Positions 7,002-10,048 of a DNA stretch of 10,048 bases are shown one piece after another (position 1 is the first letter of the stretch; each line of letters starts with the position of its first letter). The stretch spans positions 1-10,048 of the forward strand of contig DCKU01000046.1 of NCBI GenBank assembly GCA_002320455.1, read 5' to 3'. The DNA comes from Salinisphaera sp. UBA1666. GTDB lineage: Bacteria > Pseudomonadota > Gammaproteobacteria > Nevskiales > Salinisphaeraceae. Both the position numbers and the translations under genes were made by a program. The notes beneath the pieces were generated by a model, which saw only the letters and a list, made by a program, of their open reading frames with translations, did no database searches and was not told where the DNA came from.

Positions 7002-7247
7002 CTATCGACGCCGGGCGGACTTGTGTCGGGCCGGTGCGCTTTGCGGCGCCCCGCGGCCGAAAACGAATCCCCCCAGAAGCGACAACGCCGCCAGGCCCAT
7101 GACGACCAGCACGCCGCGAAATGCGACGGCGAACCAGCTGGCCCAGGCCACGACGCCGAACAGCGCCAGCCCGAGCGATACCACGATCCACGCAACACCC
7201 AGTGCCACGGCGATCGTGCCCGTACGTTGTTCCAGTGTTCCTGCCAT
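7002..7247 (-). CDS. Small two-helix membrane protein, function unknown
   Basis: Not a family I recognise. From the ATG at 7247 the product is 81 residues: a short polar N-terminus (MAGTLEQRTG), a hydrophobic helix at about 11-34, a brief turn, a second helix at about 38-63, and a basic tail (RHKSARRR) that would stay in the cytoplasm. A hairpin with both ends inside is the likely topology. Codons favour G or C in the third position as in neighbouring genes, which supports real coding. A non-ATG start 13 codons upstream is possible but would add a polar, charged stretch before the first helix. No strong Shine-Dalgarno sequence is seen (only AAGA close to the ATG). It lies upstream of ndh on the same strand, with 112 bases and a palindrome between them, and diverges from the SOD gene. 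Confidence 0.6.
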   Translation of the reverse strand: MAGTLEQRTGTIAVALGVAWIVVSLGLALFGVVAWASWFAVAFRGVLVVMGLAALSLLGGFVFGRGAPQSAPARHKSARRR

Positions 7248-7341
7248 TGTCTTGTTCCCGTCATCGCTCCAGAACCGGCCTGCCAAGGCGCGTGGCTGGC
7301 CAATGCCGCTGGATATGTGCTTAAAGTGGGTTCACTGGTTC

Positions 7342-7347
7342 TATATT
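7342..7347 (+). promoter_or_regulatory. Candidate -10 box for the SOD gene
   Basis: TATATT (five of six consensus matches) lies 14 bases before the ATG at 7362, in the 114-base divergent spacer. Transcription would begin near 7354 and give a leader of about eight bases, consistent with the absence of a Shine-Dalgarno sequence. The -35 region is poor: CTTAAA or TTAAAG at 7320-7326. Confidence 0.35.
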
Positions 7348-7361
7348 TCGACAGACACCTC

Positions 7362-7997
7362 ATGAACACCTATCTCGCAACCGGCCTGTTGGCCGTCGCC
7401 GGTGCGGCCTTTGTCAGCGCCCCGGCGCTTGCCGCCAAGAACGAAGACAAACCGCAGGCCGCCATCGCGGTGGCCGACGGCACGAAGGCCACGCCGGCGG
7501 CACACGCCGTTGTGCGCTTTACGCCCACCCAAAAGGGCTTGGCCTATACCACCGAAGCCCACGGCCTGACGCCGGGCAAGCACGGCTATCATCTGCATAT
7601 CTACGGTGATTGTTCGGCCGCGGACGCAACCTCGGCGGGCACGCACTACAACCTCAAGGGCAGTTCGCTGAACCCGCCGGCCGATATCGATCGCATCACC
7701 GGCAACCTGGGTGAGCTGGTGGCTGATGCCAACGGCGACGCCCGCGACAAGGGCCTGTTGCCGAACGCCAAGCTCAAGGGCAAGAAATCGATCATCGGCC
7801 GGGCTGTGATCGTCCACGAAAAAGCCAACGACCCGAGCCAGCCGCCGATCGGCGCGGCCGGCTCGCGTCAGGCCTGTGGTGTTATCGGCATCGCCGATCC
7901 TGCGTCGGTATCGGCCCCGCCCATGGCTGACGACGACGCAGCCGGCAATAACATCGCCGACGAGACAGCCAAGAACGAGGGCAGCAGCGCCGAATAA
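7362..7997 (+). CDS. sodC: Secreted superoxide dismutase, Cu,Zn-SOD family, predicted copper-only
   Basis: Periplasmic enzyme expected to convert superoxide to oxygen and peroxide. The 211-residue precursor has a Sec signal at 1-24 ending PALA|AK. The SOD beta-barrel follows: GYHLHIYGDCSA carries copper ligands His77 and His79 (human 46, 48) and Cys84; SAGTHYN carries His95 (human 63); AVIVHEKAND carries His152 (human 120); AGSRQACGVIGIA carries the active-site Arg169 (human 143) and Cys172, partner of Cys84. The zinc loop aligns with human SOD1 without gaps, yet every zinc-only ligand is changed: His71 to Leu103, His80 to Ile112, Asp83 to Asn115. The secondary-bridge Asp124 is Asn156. A copper-only centre is therefore predicted, as known for M. 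tuberculosis SodC and Candida Sod5. A polar, acidic tail (about 181-211) follows the barrel. The frame is open further upstream, but only the ATG at 7362 gives a signal peptide. The gene is monocistronic and convergent with the OPT gene. Confidence 0.92.
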   Translation: MNTYLATGLLAVAGAAFVSAPALAAKNEDKPQAAIAVADGTKATPAAHAVVRFTPTQKGLAYTTEAHGLTPGKHGYHLHIYGDCSAADATSAGTHYNLKGSSLNPPADIDRITGNLGELVADANGDARDKGLLPNAKLKGKKSIIGRAVIVHEKANDPSQPPIGAAGSRQACGVIGIADPASVSAPPMADDDAAGNNIADETAKNEGSSAE

Positions 7998-8008
7998 GCG
8001 CCGGCGCC

Positions 8009-8033
8009 AGGGCCCGGCTACCAGCCGGGCCCT
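8009..8033. terminator. Strong hairpin between sodC and the OPT gene (bidirectional)
   Basis: AGGGCCCGGCT (8009-8019) and AGCCGGGCCCT (8023-8033) form a perfect 11-bp stem with a three-base loop. It begins 12 bases after the sodC stop codon and ends on the base next to the OPT stop codon (8036-8034). Neither side has a T-run (TCTACCC on the plus strand), but stem strength and position between convergent genes make it the best terminator candidate in the window. A short self-complementary GCGCCGGCGC (7998-8007) precedes it. Confidence 0.65.
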
Positions 8034-9992
8034 CTACCCATGTGGCAAATCGGCCTTGGCGGCCGTATGGCGATACAGCCCGGCGGCCACGACCACGAAT
8101 ATCGCAACCCCCAGCAGCAGGCCGATGGGCGCATAGGCCGGGCCGACCAGGGCCAGCGGCGCGCTCTGGCCCGTCAGGGCCACCACGCCGGCAAACGCCA
8201 CCCCGAACAAGGACTCACCGACGATCAGCCCGGTGGCCGTCAAAACGCCCAGGCGCTTGGCAAACGCCGGATCCGGCGCGTAAGCCGCGCGCCGCTCGTA
8301 GAGCCGGCCGATCACCGCACCAATGACCACCGGCAACACAATCACCATCGGCAGATAGACGCCGATGCCGATCGCCAGCGGCGGCAGACGCAAGGCCCCG
8401 CGCGCGGCCTGTAGGCCGTCGAGCGCGATAGCCGCCAGGCCGATCAGCGCGCCGATGCCGATCATCGACCAGTTCAGATCACCGCCGAGAACACCCTTGG
8501 CCAGCGACGAGATGAGCGCGGCCTGCGGCGCGGGCAGGGCGTTGTCGTCGGCGCCCGGCATGCCGGCAAAGCCGAACGCCTGGGCCAGTAGCGCCATGAC
8601 CGGCGGAATCACCAGCGAGCCGAAGACCACGCCGAACATGAGCGCCGTCTGTTGTTTCCAGGGCGTCGCCCCCACCAGCTGGCCGGTCTTCAGATCCTGC
8701 AGGTTGTCGTTGGAGATGGTGGCCACACCAAAGACCACAGCGGTCACGATCAGGGCATAAGCCACGAGCGCGGCCGTAGTTTCGGGGCTGTTGTCACGCC
8801 CGAAGAAAAGAACGAGCAGGAGCGCGGCCGCTACGATCGCCAGGATGCCGATGCCCGAGATCGGGCTGTTGGACGAGCCGATCAGCCCGGCCATATAACC
8901 CGCCACCGCTGCTATGACCAGCCCGGCCAATACGACAAAGACCAGCGAGCCGGCGATCAGCGGCGCCGCCGACGGCGCCAGCGCCCCGCCCGCAATGAGC
9001 GCGTAGAGCAGCATGCCGATCGGCACCAGCAGCGCGAGCGCGATGCCGGCCACCAGGCCCATCGGCAAGTCGCGCTCCACGACCGGCCGCATATCGCCGC
9101 GGGCAGCATAGGAGGCCGCCAGCGCGCTGCGTATGCCGCGGATAACCGGGCCGATGATGCGCGCCAGCGTAGCCAGCGCAGCCACGCCGATCACGCCGGC
9201 ACCCAGAAACCGTACATCGCTGGCGAACACGCTCTGGGCCACGTGCTCGGCCGAGCCGGTCACGTCGCTCATCGCCGTGAGCACCGGCAGCGCAATACCC
9301 GAGCCCACGACCAAGCCCACCAGCATGGCCATGCCGACCGATAGACCCACCAGATGGCCGGCCCCCAGCAAGGCGAACGACAAACCGCCCCAGAGGCCGG
9401 TCGCGGCCGGGCCGATCTTGAACCACACCGCGGCCTCGCTGGCCACCAACCGGGTCTGGGCCGCCAGCGCGTAGCCGGCCGAGGCCAGCCCGCCGGCTAC
9501 AATCAGTCGCAAGCCCACGGCCGCATCGGCGGCCCCTTCGCGAGAGCCGGCGCCTACGCGCAGCACTTCGGCCGCGGCCCGTCCTTCAGGAAACGGCAGC
9601 TCGGAGTCCACGACCAGCGCGCGACGCAGGGGCACCGAAAACATCACGCCGAGCAGGCCGCCGGTCATGCAGATGGCCGCGGTGGTGATGAAATCAAACC
9701 CCTGCCACCAGCCGATCATGACCAGGCCGGGCAGCACGAAGATGATCGCTGAAAGCGTGCCCGCGGCCGAGGCCACCGTCTGGACGATATTGTTCTCGAC
9801 GATGGTCGAGTCGGCCACACCGCGCAGAATGGCCATCGAGATCACTGCGGCAGGTATCGAGGTGGCAAACGTCAGCCCCACTTTCAAGCCCAGATAGACG
9901 TTGGCCGCGGTGAAGAAGACAGTGATCAGCCCGCCGAGCAGTATCGCTCGGAGCGTGAGCTCAGCCGTGCCCTGGCCGCGCTTTTCAGCCAT
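8034..9992 (-). CDS. OPT-family transporter (oligopeptide/metal-chelate type)
   Basis: Large inner-membrane secondary transporter of the OPT superfamily, bacterial branch of about 650 residues; this one is 652 with many hydrophobic helices throughout. Recognisable blocks in order: NVYLGLKVGLTFATSIPAAV (31-50), VENNIVQTVASAAGT (65-79), LPFPEG (132-137), AGYMAGLIGSSNSPISGIGI (364-383), ISNDNLQDLKTGQLVGATPW (426-445), and LPPLAIGIGVYLP (536-548). OPT proteins move oligopeptides or, in the YSL branch, metal-chelate complexes, by proton coupling; the substrate of bacterial members is mostly unknown and cannot be read from this sequence. The short N-terminus MAEKRGQG before the first helix and the presence of all conserved blocks support the ATG at 9992. 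A weak GGGG lies about seven bases upstream. The gene appears to stand alone, facing sodC across a terminator hairpin. Confidence 0.92.
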   Translation of the reverse strand: MAEKRGQGTAELTLRAILLGGLITVFFTAANVYLGLKVGLTFATSIPAAVISMAILRGVADSTIVENNIVQTVASAAGTLSAIIFVLPGLVMIGWWQGFDFITTAAICMTGGLLGVMFSVPLRRALVVDSELPFPEGRAAAEVLRVGAGSREGAADAAVGLRLIVAGGLASAGYALAAQTRLVASEAAVWFKIGPAATGLWGGLSFALLGAGHLVGLSVGMAMLVGLVVGSGIALPVLTAMSDVTGSAEHVAQSVFASDVRFLGAGVIGVAALATLARIIGPVIRGIRSALAASYAARGDMRPVVERDLPMGLVAGIALALLVPIGMLLYALIAGGALAPSAAPLIAGSLVFVVLAGLVIAAVAGYMAGLIGSSNSPISGIGILAIVAAALLLVLFFGRDNSPETTAALVAYALIVTAVVFGVATISNDNLQDLKTGQLVGATPWKQQTALMFGVVFGSLVIPPVMALLAQAFGFAGMPGADDNALPAPQAALISSLAKGVLGGDLNWSMIGIGALIGLAAIALDGLQAARGALRLPPLAIGIGVYLPMVIVLPVVIGAVIGRLYERRAAYAPDPAFAKRLGVLTATGLIVGESLFGVAFAGVVALTGQSAPLALVGPAYAPIGLLLGVAIFVVVAAGLYRHTAAKADLPHG

Positions 9993-10017
9993 ATACGGCC
10001 CCGTTTTTCGTCTCTTT

Positions 10018-10033
10018 CACGCCATAGGGCGTG
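10018..10033. repeat. Short inverted repeat upstream of the OPT gene
   Basis: CACGCC (10018-10023) and GGCGTG (10028-10033) form a perfect six-base stem with a four-base ATAG loop, about 26-41 bases before the OPT start codon. It may be a leader hairpin or an operator half-site pair. No T-tract follows on the plus strand and an A-rich run follows on the minus strand, so it is not an obvious terminator. The window ends too soon to place the promoter. Confidence 0.3.
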
Positions 10034-10048
10034 TCGTCATAAGATAAG

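Noticed and set aside
7023..7361. In-frame upstream extension of the SOD gene giving a protein of about 324 residues.
   Set aside because: The extra part is mostly antisense to the small membrane protein and is rich in Arg, Gln and His with no domain. The ATG at 7362 gives a clean signal peptide directly before the SOD domain.
8652..9426. Long open frames overlapping the OPT gene: a 230-codon plus-strand frame and a 210-codon minus-strand frame.
   Set aside because: Both have low-complexity Arg/Gly/Gln/His composition and lie within the OPT coding sequence, whose own conserved blocks run through this stretch.
1..10048. Mobile element, defence system, CRISPR array or biosynthetic cluster.
   Set aside because: No transposase, integrase, direct-repeat array, terminal inverted repeats or defence-type domains were seen. 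All genes are chromosomal metabolic, transport or envelope genes with similar base composition.

Overview
This window is high in GC and reads as an ordinary chromosomal segment of a gammaproteobacterium. CorA and the type II NADH dehydrogenase align with the E. coli proteins almost end to end, an MlaA outer-membrane lipoprotein is present, and the remaining genes have the codon style of a GC-rich genome. Salinisphaera or a related halophilic lineage is a guess, not something the sequence proves. I see no mobile element, integrase, tRNA, rRNA, CRISPR array, or compositional break that would suggest recent transfer. Eight well-supported genes and one probable small gene fill the window, and no gap exceeds about 115 bases.

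Layout. At the left are two plus-strand genes: a glycerate 2-kinase (100-1236) and the magnesium/cobalt channel CorA (start placed at 1302, ending 2279). Convergent to corA is a two-gene minus-strand operon: an alpha/beta-hydrolase lipoprotein (4451-3072) and, overlapping its stop codon by a few bases, the phospholipid-trafficking lipoprotein MlaA (3075-2317). Divergent from that operon is a renalase-like FAD oxidoreductase (4524-5540), which converges on type II NADH dehydrogenase (6889-5588). The ndh upstream region carries a perfect 16-bp palindrome over its likely -10 box. A small two-helix membrane protein follows (7247-7002, minus). Divergent from it is a secreted superoxide dismutase of the Cu,Zn family (7362-7997). 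The window ends with a large OPT-family transporter (9992-8034, minus), separated from the sod gene by a strong 11-bp-stem hairpin.

How the genes relate. No single pathway spans the window. Three local associations stand out: (i) envelope lipid handling, with MlaA coupled to a lipoprotein hydrolase; (ii) redox and NAD(P)H metabolism, with the renalase-like enzyme beside Ndh; (iii) periplasmic oxidative defence by the SOD.

The most interesting observation is that the SOD keeps all four copper ligands, the catalytic Arg and the disulfide cysteines, but has lost all three zinc-only ligands and the secondary-bridge Asp, in a gap-free alignment of the metal loop. It therefore looks like a bacterial copper-only SOD.
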